Source: Clostridia bacterium
Lineage (GTDB): Bacteria; Bacillota; Clostridia; Oscillospirales; Acutalibacteraceae
NCBI GenBank assembly: GCA_017473165.1
Contig: JAFUNA010000035.1
Span: 1-64,000, forward strand
DNA length: 64,000 nucleotides
Reading direction: 5' to 3'
Shown one piece after another: positions 51,967-60,952 of this stretch. Position 1 is the first letter of the stretch; the number at the start of each line of letters is the position of its first letter. Position numbers and translations under genes: made by a program. The notes under the pieces were generated by a model. It was not told where the DNA came from. It did no database searches and saw only the letters and a list, made by a program, of their open reading frames with translations.

Positions 51967-54590
51967 CATTTAACAATCTTTTTGTTTTTGACGAGCTTGC
52001 TGTTTGCATTGATGTAAGAATACTTACGGCATTTGAAAAGCTCTTTTCTGCCGTTTTCGTTTCTCGTAAAAACGAGTTCAAACTTTCCGCCTGCGGATTT
52101 GAGATTCTTTGCAAGAATTTCCGCCGTTTCTTTATTGACGGCAATAATCGACGGGCAGGCATAGCTTTGAACATAGTTTCTGCTTGTGAGTTTTGAAATA
52201 CCCTTTGTGCCGATGAGAAGATATCTCGGGTCGTCAATGGGTGAAAGAAGCTCTGAAACCGCCTTTGCAAAAACGTTCTTTTCTCTGACAGTTGCCTTTG
52301 AAAGAGAACAGTTAACAGTATTCTTCTTTTCGGATTTCTTAACAGAAACGGTTGCTCCCCTGCTCTCGATTTCGCCGATTTCTTTGAGCGTTTTAAGAAT
52401 TGCATTTGAGATATTTGAAACGGTTTTTTCGGGCGAAGAATTCTTCATCACAACTGATGCGGATTTGATGAGCAACACGGAAGATATTGCCGCTATAATA
52501 AATCCGATAAGTCCGCCGAAGAAACCCGACGTTGCGATTATGATTATTGCAAGAACAATCAGAACTGCAAGAATGATTGCATAAATCTTGTTCTTATGTA
52601 CTGCACTTGCAGGCTGAACTTCTGCAGGAATTTCGCTGACTTCTTCAATCTCGGGTCTTGCCTTGCCCTTGACGGCGGCATTCCATCTGCCTGCCATAAC
52701 ATTTCTTGCGGCGGCAAGGGAAAGCATATGATTATTGATGCTTTCAAGACCGTTTGCATCATAGGGTGCTTTGAGAATATCGATTCTGTCCGTTCCGCTT
52801 TCAATAACATCGCTGTTATATGCGGGTGCCTGGAAGCAGGCAAAACGGCGTTTCATCGTTTCAAAATCGTCGCTTATGATTTCGTCCTTTGAATCGGGCT
52901 CAACGGTCACGAGATGCCAGATATTCGACACCTTTTCGGGATTCTTTTTATCAATTCGGATTGCTCTGCCTCGCATCTGATTTGAGAGCATAAAGCTGCC
53001 CACAAAGCTTGCAAGAATGAGAGAATTGATATTCGGTGAATCCCAGCCTTCGCCGAGCAAGGATTTTGTGCCGATAAGCACGTTGATAACGCCAAGCTGA
53101 AATGCTTTTGTTATGATGCTGACCTTATTTTTATTTGAACCGCTGAAGATGATTTCGGTGTGATTTGTGTTTTCAAGCTTCCTTATTCTGCAAGGCACAC
53201 CTTCGTTATATGCGATTTCCTGTGCAGCTTCAACGGCGGAATCGGGCAGAATCACAAGCGTACCCGAAAGCACCGCAACCTTTGCATCGGGATTTGTTCT
53301 GCGGATTGATTCAAAAACGGGAACCGTACCGAGGGCGTGGATTTCTTCGTTCGTGCCGACAAGCTTCAGCATATCCTTTTTGATGTAATCGGTAAGAATG
53401 AGCATACGAAGAGAATCGCCGAGATTTGCGTGTTCACTTGCAACGATTTTATTTATGCTTTCAAGTTTACCTGTTGAGGAAACGAGCATTTTATTAATTT
53501 TATCGCTTGAAGCAAGTCTGACCTTTCTCTTTTCAATAAGAGCTTCTTTTGAGAGAATTGCCTTTAATTCTTCGCTGATTTCTTCGGTGAATATATCGGG
53601 CTTATCAATGATAAACTGAAATGCTTTTTCGGCTTCTGCTATTGAATAAACGGGTGCTTTTCTGCCTTCAAAAACCTTTTCTTCAAGACTTTTTGAAATA
53701 TTGGCATTCCCTTGTTTTGCAACACAGACAAGCGATTTGAAGCCTGCAAGATTATCATAGAGTATTTCTTCGTTACCTGCCGCATTTGAAACCTGCAAAG
53801 CCTTTGCGAGCAAACCGCTTCTGATTATTTCATCGGTAACAGCCGTTGCTTTTGCCTTGTAATTTGCAAGAATCTGCGATTCTTCCGCTGTCGGATAGCT
53901 GAAATATATATAGTCCTGATGGGGGCAGAGAGTTTTCTGCATAACAAGCTGAGGAACAAAAATCTCCTCGTCAATATCGCCGCAGAGGGTCTGATATCTG
54001 TTCCATTCGGCAGGTGTGCTGTCATAGGGCGGAGTTGCGGTGAGAGCGATGATTGTAACACCGTCGCCAAGCATTGCAACGAACTTTTCAAGAGCCTTCT
54101 GCCATTCGCTTTTGAGGTGGTGCGCCTCGTCAAGGCATATTGTTTTTATACCCGCCTTTCTGATTTCGGAAAGCAAATCAAAATTGCTGAAATCCTGCGT
54201 TTCTTCGGCTTCAAACTCATCTTCATCCGCTTCGGATTCCATAACGGTTTTTGTGAAAGCGGCGTGAAGTGCCTGATATGTGATTGAGGTTATCAGCTTG
54301 GGATTTGTGAGCGAATAAGAAATATACTCATCGGGGTTTTCCGTTTCGGGCAGATAAGCCTCAACGAATCTTTCACCCCACTGCTGACGGATTGTAACCG
54401 ACGGCGACATAACGAGCGCAGGCGCATTCTGCCTGCGGACAAGCTCAAGACCGAGAATAGTTTTACCGCTGCCGGGTGCGGCAACAATATGTATTCTTTT
54501 ATCTTTCAGATGCTTCTGCGAATTATCAAGCACTGCCTGCTGATAATCACGGAAGGTCCATTTGAACTTTACTTTGCTGAAATCTTTCAT
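51966..54590 (-). CDS. DEAH-box superfamily 2 helicase with two transmembrane segments
   Basis: 874 residues from ATG 54590, after GGATGTGAT; the frame opens 13 codons earlier without a ribosome site. Helicase motifs: I APGSGKT (38-44), II LDEAHH (153-158), III ALTATPP (182-188), V LLGEGWDSPN (511-520), VI QMRGRAIR (538-545). A long helical insert (about 240-380) splits the two RecA lobes. Unlike ordinary SF2 helicases, it has two hydrophobic segments near 669-690 and 692-710 that should anchor it in the membrane. A cytosolic C-terminal domain of unknown fold (about 720-874) follows. DNA or RNA target unknown; it lies next to a dead recombinase, suggesting an accessory or defence role. Confidence 0.8.
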   Translation of the reverse strand: MKDFSKVKFKWTFRDYQQAVLDNSQKHLKDKRIHIVAAPGSGKTILGLELVRRQNAPALVMSPSVTIRQQWGERFVEAYLPETENPDEYISYSLTNPKLITSITYQALHAAFTKTVMESEADEDEFEAEETQDFSNFDLLSEIRKAGIKTICLDEAHHLKSEWQKALEKFVAMLGDGVTIIALTATPPYDSTPAEWNRYQTLCGDIDEEIFVPQLVMQKTLCPHQDYIYFSYPTAEESQILANYKAKATAVTDEIIRSGLLAKALQVSNAAGNEEILYDNLAGFKSLVCVAKQGNANISKSLEEKVFEGRKAPVYSIAEAEKAFQFIIDKPDIFTEEISEELKAILSKEALIEKRKVRLASSDKINKMLVSSTGKLESINKIVASEHANLGDSLRMLILTDYIKKDMLKLVGTNEEIHALGTVPVFESIRRTNPDAKVAVLSGTLVILPDSAVEAAQEIAYNEGVPCRIRKLENTNHTEIIFSGSNKNKVSIITKAFQLGVINVLIGTKSLLGEGWDSPNINSLILASFVGSFMLSNQMRGRAIRIDKKNPEKVSNIWHLVTVEPDSKDEIISDDFETMKRRFACFQAPAYNSDVIESGTDRIDILKAPYDANGLESINNHMLSLAAARNVMAGRWNAAVKGKARPEIEEVSEIPAEVQPASAVHKNKIYAIILAVLIVLAIIIIATSGFFGGLIGFIIAAISSVLLIKSASVVMKNSSPEKTVSNISNAILKTLKEIGEIESRGATVSVKKSEKKNTVNCSLSKATVREKNVFAKAVSELLSPIDDPRYLLIGTKGISKLTSRNYVQSYACPSIIAVNKETAEILAKNLKSAGGKFELVFTRNENGRKELFKCRKYSYINANSKLVKNKKIVK

Positions 54591-54674
54591 AACATCACAT
54601 CCGTTTGCCGATTTTTTTACAAATATCATTATATCATATATTTTCGGTTTTTCATCATGCTTTTTTGAATTTTT

Positions 54675-54703
54675 TTAAAAAGACGGCAGATTTCTCTGCC
54701 GTC
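54675..54703 (-). terminator. Terminator after the surface-protein fragment
   Basis: Perfect stem GACGGCAGA/TCTGCCGTC, with TTTTTAAAAAAATT following on the minus strand. Confidence 0.85.
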
Positions 54704-54719
54704 AAAATGATTTATCCAA

Positions 54720-55280
54720 TTAGTGATTCATACCGCAAGCGCAGACTTTGTTCTGACCGAAAAGTTTCTGGAAGAAGAGAACAATCTTATAGAAGAAGCC
54801 TGCGATACCGCCCTGATGGCATTTGCATTCACAATCTTTGTAAACTGCTTCTGCAGAAACATTGAAAACTCCCATTGTGAACGTTGTTTCGGAATCATAA
54901 TAATCTTCGGGGGTTGCGCCTGTGATATTCCAACAATAAAAAATCTTACCGTCAATCTGATCTGCCGTGATTGTTACAACGTTGCCGACAACTGCACTTG
55001 AAGCAGATGCCTTGCCGTTTATAACGCTGATATCGGTTCCGGGAATTGCAAAATCACCGAGTTTGATTCTTATAATACACATTGCTTTGCCGTTACCGCC
55101 ATGTTTATAAAGATAATATGCACTGTCGCTGGGCAGATATGAATTGAAATTATAATGCGGAATTTCTTTTCCGTCATATACAACCTTGAATTCACCGGCT
55201 GTGGGAAGCTCATAGCCGCCGATATAGAATGTTGAGATGTGATTTGTCAAGGGTATTTTCCACAAAAAGTTAATTGACAA
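54720..55280 (-). pseudogene. C-terminal fragment of a surface protein with a Cys-rich tail
   Basis: 186 open codons that begin only at a TTG without ribosome site or signal peptide, directly behind two hairpins (55311-55400), and stop codons lie just upstream in frame. The fragment is beta-rich (DISVINGKASASSAVVGN) and ends in a short tail: CECKCHQGGIAGFFYKIVLF, then a FQKLFG segment, then CACG near the last residues. Tails of this kind end many secreted proteins of Ruminococcaceae and may act in wall attachment or secretion. Likely the 3' remnant of a longer gene. Confidence 0.6.
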
Positions 55281-55310
55281 GAACTATAGCTTGATATTAA
55301 GACAATCAAA

Positions 55311-55400
55311 AGGACAGCTAACCATTTAGATTAGCTGTCCTCAGACTGTTGAAAAACCGTGTATAGCGATTAGGCTATGCACGGTTTTTCAACAGTCTGA
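55311..55400 (-). terminator. Two tandem palindromes
   Basis: Hairpin 1: AGGACAGCTAA/TTAGCTGTCCT (55311-55321, 55331-55341). Hairpin 2: a perfect 21-bp stem (55341-55361 and 55380-55400) extended by TATAGC/GCTATG inner pairing. They share base 55341. They end the small gene at 55405 and may mark the edge of an inserted or deleted segment. Confidence 0.75.
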
Positions 55401-55404
55401 AATA

Positions 55405-55743
55405 TTATTTATTTTTAACTTCAAGATAATAATATTCTTCGTTTAAATTCAGTTCGCAAATTTTATTGCCATTTTCAAGGTTAAATCCAAAATTTTGACT
55501 AACTATATCAATATTATTATCCATCTCAATCGTTGCAGTCAATTGTGTGAAATTGATATTAGAACCTAGGGTTGTTGTTATATCATATCCTAAAATTTCG
55601 TTGCCTATTTTATTATAAAAGTTGTAGTTTCCCTGCTTAAGATATTCAAATTCAATACCAATTTCAGTTTCTGCAAAAATATCAAAAAGGGGACAAAAAA
55701 ACAAATAAAATGAGTTGTTTGGATGATTAGTTTTGATTAACAT
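55405..55743 (-). CDS. Small hypothetical protein or fragment
   Basis: 112 codons, AT-rich, ending right before the tandem hairpins. No ribosome site precedes the ATG, and the frame stays open about 15 codons further upstream, so the start is uncertain and it may be a fragment. Composition is Asn/Ile/Tyr-rich and beta-like (ITTTLGSNINFTQLTATIEM); no family recognised. Confidence 0.4.
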   Translation of the reverse strand: MLIKTNHPNNSFYLFFCPLFDIFAETEIGIEFEYLKQGNYNFYNKIGNEILGYDITTTLGSNINFTQLTATIEMDNNIDIVSQNFGFNLENGNKICELNLNEEYYYLEVKNK

Positions 55744-55796
55744 CGTATCAAAAAGACAAGCAATGTGTTTGTTGAGTATTGTTTTATATCATCTGC

Positions 55797-55834
55797 AAAA
55801 AGGACGATTCATCAAGTGATGAACCGCCCTTTTT
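55797..55834 (-). terminator. Terminator-like hairpin downstream of the lipase gene
   Basis: AAAAGG-CG-TTCATC pairs with GATGAA-CG-CCTTTT. It lies about 180 bp after the lipase stop. Confidence 0.7.
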
Positions 55835-55883
55835 AGGATAGGTGTAAGTTATACTATTAGAAAATTTGTTTTATTCAAGTCGA

Positions 55884-55979
55884 TTATGCCATGATAAGTC
55901 CGTAAATTGACCAAAACCACGCTGTCCCCTCCAAAAAGAAGAAGCTTATGTAATACACCTACTATCCACTCAAACATGG
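55884..55979 (-). CDS. Possible 31-codon hydrophobic peptide
   Basis: Between the lipase stop and its terminator, a short frame reads MFEWIVGVLHKLLLFGGDSV and then a Trp/Tyr-rich hydrophobic end. It would span the membrane. No ribosome site was found, so it may be a remnant. Confidence 0.2.
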
Positions 55980-56011
55980 TGACCATTTTTATGTATGGTA
56001 TTACAATTGTT

Positions 56012-59000
56012 TCATGTGTTGCTTGAAACCGAAATAGCTATTACATTTTCATAATAGTGCCAACTTTCACCAGACTTAACGGAAATATCATACACATTTT
56101 CTCCAACAAGTGGATAATATCCAACAGTCCATATGAGGTTATCACCATCCGATGTTACATTTTGTACATATACACCACCAGGCACTAAAACTTTTGTTGT
56201 ACCTCTAGTTCTGTTGTGAAGATTAATTTCGGAGACCGTGTTATCGGTTACTATCGTCAAATGAATTGCCGTTCCATAAGTTATGTTATTATAGTCTACT
56301 GTTATACTTTTGAAAGGTGGTTCTGTTTCGGTTACTTCACCAACGATCTCTCCATTTTCTGTTATGAATAATTGCGTATCCTCAGGAAGAGTATCTTCGG
56401 AAACATTAACGAGGAACTCTTTGCCTGGATATAAAGAAACATCATTAAATGCTTTAATTTCTGTTTCATCGGTCGTGCCTGCTGTTCCGATAGCGAAATC
56501 CATTGAGCCATAATCGTAGGCTTCAACTTCAATGCTTGCAACATCTACTCCTGACGGGATAAAGAACATTTTTTCGCCGCTATCGGTAATCCACGACACA
56601 ATGGCTGTATTTGTAATTTCAGGATAAGTTACGCCTTCTTCCTGATTTTCATAAGCTATTATATTGCCATCGCTGTCCTTAATAGTTACACCTACAGGGC
56701 ATTTGATTCTTGCAATCCAAGGAAGTAAACCTCTTGTTTTAGATTCGGCAGACTCCGCCATTATTGTATCATATGTCATGTTGGGATGCGCTTTCATCCA
56801 ATTCATATAGACTGCCATCGAGTGACTAAACAAACCTAATGTTTCTATTTCTTGTTCTGTGCTATATGGCATATTGAGCGGAATATCAATGCCATATCTT
56901 GACCAAATATTGATAGCAGGTAACAGCCAAGAAGTGGGCACGTAAGTAACTACATCGTTGGTGTTTAAAATATTAAATATATTTGTCGGTTGTGTTATTG
57001 TTGCATCAAGTGGATATGCTTCAACTTGAGGTGTAGCAAATGTATAGGAATAAACATCGCTTGCACCCTCTGTTTTATTCAATTCTGCCGCAACAAGATT
57101 TGCAATTGCAGCACCAAGACTGTGACCTGTCACAAGAACAATGGGATTAGTTATATTGTACTTCTCTAAATATCCTTTGCAAGAATTACACCCATTTCCA
57201 CCACAGTTTTCGCACTCATCTTTATATCCATATAACGACTTTAGAATCGTATCTCTACCAGCATCAAAGCCATCTGTGTTGATGTGCATTTGTGTAGCTA
57301 AATCCATCCACCAGTCTTCCGGAGTGACTGAACCACGAATTGCAATAACCACCAATTGTCTTGTTATACTGTTTGAAGTTTCAGATGAATCTTCACTCAA
57401 AACAACTGAGTCAGGAATTCCCATATCATTGCTGTATACCCTGAAATAATTTTCGGCATTGATTCTATCGGTAAAACTATCATTAGATAAAACAACATCT
57501 TCAGTTCCCCGAGCAATACTTCCAACTGCATAATTATCGTCTCCTCCATTTGAATTAATAATATTTTGTTCTGTCAAAACAATTTCTCTATGCCCAATCA
57601 CATGAGCAGCAACACTATCGTCATCTTCGTAATTGAACATTGTTGCCTCAAATCTCTTGCTCTCAAGGTCTGCCTCGGCAGTCTTTGATGAGTCTGCGAA
57701 TTCACCTTGCATAAATCCACTTGGTATACCGGGAATCATTTCGTTAGAAATTGGATTATATGCTGCATAACTCAACTCCATAGCCCAAGTTGCAAGGGCA
57801 TGATTGTATTCAGACGAAGATTTTAGCGTTAAGGTTTCATCCTCCGAAATATTAAACAAATATTCTGTTACTGCATCATATTGTTTGAAAGTTATTACTG
57901 TTGTTAAGCCATAATTTTCGGTATCCTGCAAAGTTAATGTACCAATTCGGATAACTCCTCCTGATGCGTTATCAGTTTCGTCATATAAATTTTCACTGAT
58001 GTTTATTGATAAGGTTTTAGTGAGAGGAGAGTTATCATCGTCTGTTAATTCAATTTTATTTAACATCTGATTATCAGAATTGGAATATGTCCATTCAACA
58101 TTTGATGTCACTTTTACCTCAACAGCCTTACCTTCACTATCAATTTTAAAATATGATTGGTCAACAACAAGAGAGGGTTCTGCTCCTAACTGGGTTACAG
58201 TAATAGTTCCAATTATTGTATTGCCAATTTTCACTGTTATCGTGCCTATTCTTGTTTTAGCAGAAGTGTTTTCGGTTACGATAATTTTGTTGGTTCCACT
58301 TCCGCTTCCCGAAGTAGAACTCAAAGAAATCCAATCTACATCAGAATATGCCGTCCAATTACCACTAGTAGTAATTGTAAACAAGGAACTTTCTTTTGCC
58401 TGACAATCTGTTTCCCAACTAGAAATACTTGCTGATGGTTTTTCATAGTTGATATACATCTGTGGATGATTTTCAGAATTCAAAGCTCGTGACGAATGAA
58501 AATCAACTTGTATTTTTGTGTCTTCATTTGAGGAAGCAAGCATTAAGCCATTGTTTACTCCTCCATTGAGCCATCTGGTTACAGCACTTTTAATGTTAAA
58601 AGTATATGTTTCTTTACCCATACCGCAAATCATGCTAGATATAGGTGAATGACCGTTTTTGTGTCCATTAGCTGAATTGGGATATGGTTGATTGTTCCAT
58701 GTTACACTGTCGGGATTCCAAGAGTTAACATCGTAGCAATCATATACTTGGAAGTAAATATCCTTCTCTGCATATCCACGATAAAAATAATCTTCTTTAA
58801 ACACTAAATAAGCACTATCAATGTAACTTCCGGTAGGAATGCTTGAGGGAAGAGTTGGCTTGATATAAGTTCTTGTAATATTTGTAAGATTTTTACCGAC
58901 ACGAAGTTCAAGACCTGTTTTTGTTGTGTTTGCATTAAGTAATCCATCCATAACAAAGACATCGTTGAACGACATATAGACAGTAGGATCAATTACAATC

Positions 59001-59956
59001 GGAAAAGCTCTTTCTTCCGCATTAATCCAGTTTGCATTTGCCTGAAGTGTCATAACATAAATATCATCTTTTTTTACAAGTGACATTTCTATGTCCGTGC
59101 TTTCTTCGTTGTTAGCATCATACATATATGGAGCAGTAATATAGAATATAGTTTCATCTGTATTGTTTTTTTCTACCAATTTTATAGAGTTATCTTCTTT
59201 AACAATTGGAATAAGTTCACCAAAGTTCATATCAAAGCTATATGCATATTCAGATTGAGGTTCATAAACAACGATGTTTTCTTTAATGCTGTTGCTGGTT
59301 ACAATGTATTCAAAATCTGTGTCAGGCATAATTTCTTTATATGTAACCGCACTTGATTGATTGTCAACAGTCATTAATTCTGCATTATAAGCCTCTACAT
59401 CGTTGCTATTCAAGGTGGATGTGGTCGATATATTATTAATACTTTTAACTGTATTAAGTTTTGCAACTTCTGTGTTTGATGAAAGTGCATCAAGTTCAAC
59501 TACAGATGCAGCTGTCTTTAAAAAAACATCGTTTTGGTTGACATTAACACCAAAACTAATTTCATAACCTTTATTCTGGGCTGTTATTTTTTGCCCGTCA
59601 GAAAAATTCTGAGGAATACTTACATCCAAACCTCCGGCTTTGGTTGTATAGGTAGGTTTACCCGATTCACTCAAAGTTGTTCGATCAAGAGATAAGCTGT
59701 TGTCAATCTCTTTCCACTCACCGTTTTCTTTGTAGTGCACGGGTGCCGAGTATGTAGCCGCAATATAAGAGCCATCTTCGCAGAGAAAGTGTTTAACAGA
59801 TTCCTCCCTTAACTCAGTTACTTCTCTTACAATTTTTGCAGTTGTTTCTTCAACAAGCAAGTTCTGAACAGCAAGAGAAACAGGAACGGCACTGACTAAA
59901 AGTGCAAGTGCGATTATAATTGAGAATATACGTTTTACAAGTAATTTCTTTTTCAT
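56012..59956 (-). CDS. Large secreted DNRLRE-BACON-lipase protein
   Basis: 1314 residues. Signal peptide 1-29. A DNRLRE-type beta domain covers about 325-500 (rod-like, found in adhesive surface proteins). A BACON domain covers about 508-590 (SGNWTAYSDVDWISLSSTSG...TITVTQLG), with a second BACON-like repeat at about 595-690. A class 3 lipase domain covers about 720-1060 with GHSLGAA, nucleophile Ser946. Just before it, Cys915, 918, 923 and 926 form CENCGGNGCNSC, matching the DnaJ-type CxxCxGxG zinc motif. C-terminal beta domains follow with no sorting signal or Cys tail. BACON domains usually bind mucin or carbohydrate, so mucus or host-surface attack is plausible. AGAGGTG precedes the start. 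Confidence 0.8.
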   Translation of the reverse strand: MKKKLLVKRIFSIIIALALLVSAVPVSLAVQNLLVEETTAKIVREVTELREESVKHFLCEDGSYIAATYSAPVHYKENGEWKEIDNSLSLDRTTLSESGKPTYTTKAGGLDVSIPQNFSDGQKITAQNKGYEISFGVNVNQNDVFLKTAASVVELDALSSNTEVAKLNTVKSINNISTTSTLNSNDVEAYNAELMTVDNQSSAVTYKEIMPDTDFEYIVTSNSIKENIVVYEPQSEYAYSFDMNFGELIPIVKEDNSIKLVEKNNTDETIFYITAPYMYDANNEESTDIEMSLVKKDDIYVMTLQANANWINAEERAFPIVIDPTVYMSFNDVFVMDGLLNANTTKTGLELRVGKNLTNITRTYIKPTLPSSIPTGSYIDSAYLVFKEDYFYRGYAEKDIYFQVYDCYDVNSWNPDSVTWNNQPYPNSANGHKNGHSPISSMICGMGKETYTFNIKSAVTRWLNGGVNNGLMLASSNEDTKIQVDFHSSRALNSENHPQMYINYEKPSASISSWETDCQAKESSLFTITTSGNWTAYSDVDWISLSSTSGSGSGTNKIIVTENTSAKTRIGTITVKIGNTIIGTITVTQLGAEPSLVVDQSYFKIDSEGKAVEVKVTSNVEWTYSNSDNQMLNKIELTDDDNSPLTKTLSINISENLYDETDNASGGVIRIGTLTLQDTENYGLTTVITFKQYDAVTEYLFNISEDETLTLKSSSEYNHALATWAMELSYAAYNPISNEMIPGIPSGFMQGEFADSSKTAEADLESKRFEATMFNYEDDDSVAAHVIGHREIVLTEQNIINSNGGDDNYAVGSIARGTEDVVLSNDSFTDRINAENYFRVYSNDMGIPDSVVLSEDSSETSNSITRQLVVIAIRGSVTPEDWWMDLATQMHINTDGFDAGRDTILKSLYGYKDECENCGGNGCNSCKGYLEKYNITNPIVLVTGHSLGAAIANLVAAELNKTEGASDVYSYTFATPQVEAYPLDATITQPTNIFNILNTNDVVTYVPTSWLLPAINIWSRYGIDIPLNMPYSTEQEIETLGLFSHSMAVYMNWMKAHPNMTYDTIMAESAESKTRGLLPWIARIKCPVGVTIKDSDGNIIAYENQEEGVTYPEITNTAIVSWITDSGEKMFFIPSGVDVASIEVEAYDYGSMDFAIGTAGTTDETEIKAFNDVSLYPGKEFLVNVSEDTLPEDTQLFITENGEIVGEVTETEPPFKSITVDYNNITYGTAIHLTIVTDNTVSEINLHNRTRGTTKVLVPGGVYVQNVTSDGDNLIWTVGYYPLVGENVYDISVKSGESWHYYENVIAISVSSNT

Positions 59957-60014
59957 AGGGTAATAACACCTCTTTTCAAATTTTTGATGATTAGGTTTAA
60001 CTCACTCGCAAATT

Positions 60015-60037
60015 AAACCATCAGAATCACGCTTTTC
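60015..60037 (-). promoter_or_regulatory. Shared upstream motif, copy 1 (lipase)
   Basis: AAACCATCAGAATCACGCTT on the plus strand, 59 bp before the lipase start. It matches copy 2 at 60825 in most positions (GTGATTC-GATGGTTT on the minus strand). Confidence 0.5.
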
Positions 60038-60051
60038 TACATTTAATTACA

Positions 60052-60774
60052 TTAAACTATAACAATAGGAAACTCTAAGGATATACTGTCAATATCTTCT
60101 TCAGTATCCCAATTAAAAACAGCCGTTCCGGTATATACGCCCTTATCAAACATTGTTATTTTTGATTTATCAAGTTCTAAGATTCCGAGTGCTTCGGTCC
60201 ATCCAGGCAAAAAGCAAATTGTTTCTTCAAAATATTCTCCTGTCAGAAGTGTTTTAGTAATTGTTAAATCTGCAAGAGGTCTTCCAAAAGTATCGTAATC
60301 AATAAAGGATTTCCTTCCATCGTTTATATCCACACGTATTTCTAAATGTGAATTAGGTGTACAAGATGGAAGCGTATAAGTTATATTTTCAGAAGAATTG
60401 TTTGTTATTTTTGCGACAACATAAATCTTTTCTCCAAATACAACGTTTTCAGGTGAGTATACCGATAATACAATTCCGTTATGACTGTTTGTGTATTTTT
60501 TTATATTTTCTGTAGCAACGCTTGGATTAGTGGTTAATGCTGATGTTCCCATATTATTATCAAACAAATATTTGGTTGACTTTTCAGCCTCCGTGATAGT
60601 TGTTCTATCATTTGTTATATGAAATGATTGATTAGAAAAACCACTTTGAGTACTTGACTGGGAATGATAAGTCGTTGTTAAATCTACCTTATTGCAGGAA
60701 CAAAGCATAGTTACCACGCATAGCAGAACAACTGCAACCAAAACCGATATGATTTTTCTTGATTTTTTAGGCAT
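60052..60774 (-). CDS. Lipoprotein with immunoglobulin-like domain
   Basis: 240 residues. Lipobox MLCSCN (Cys about 27), a Ser/Thr/Gln-rich linker to about residue 90, then a beta-sandwich-like domain. EKIYVVAKITNNSSENITYTLPS is typical of intracellular-proteinase-inhibitor or BsuPI-type Ig folds that bind other surface proteins. Function unknown. AAGGAGG precedes the start, and copy 2 of the shared upstream motif lies 51 bp before it. Confidence 0.7.
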   Translation of the reverse strand: MPKKSRKIISVLVAVVLLCVVTMLCSCNKVDLTTTYHSQSSTQSGFSNQSFHITNDRTTITEAEKSTKYLFDNNMGTSALTTNPSVATENIKKYTNSHNGIVLSVYSPENVVFGEKIYVVAKITNNSSENITYTLPSCTPNSHLEIRVDINDGRKSFIDYDTFGRPLADLTITKTLLTGEYFEETICFLPGWTEALGILELDKSKITMFDKGVYTGTAVFNWDTEEDIDSISLEFPIVIV

Positions 60775-60824
60775 TTTAAATCCTCCTTAATTTATAGAAA
60801 CGTTAATTATTATAGTTTTTACCC

Positions 60825-60847
60825 AAACCATCGGAATCACCACTTTC
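60825..60847 (-). promoter_or_regulatory. Shared upstream motif, copy 2 (lipoprotein)
   Basis: AAACCATCGGAATCACCACT. A good TATAAT lies 17 bp after the ATTCCG part on the minus strand, so the motif covers a -35 position. Confidence 0.5.
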
Positions 60848-60952
60848 TTTTTTGTTTTAATCACAGGGATTCGATAATATTTTTACTTTGGGAGTAAATT
60901 AAATTTTACAGAAACACTATCTCCGAAATATTATTTCATTTTTTGAAACATA

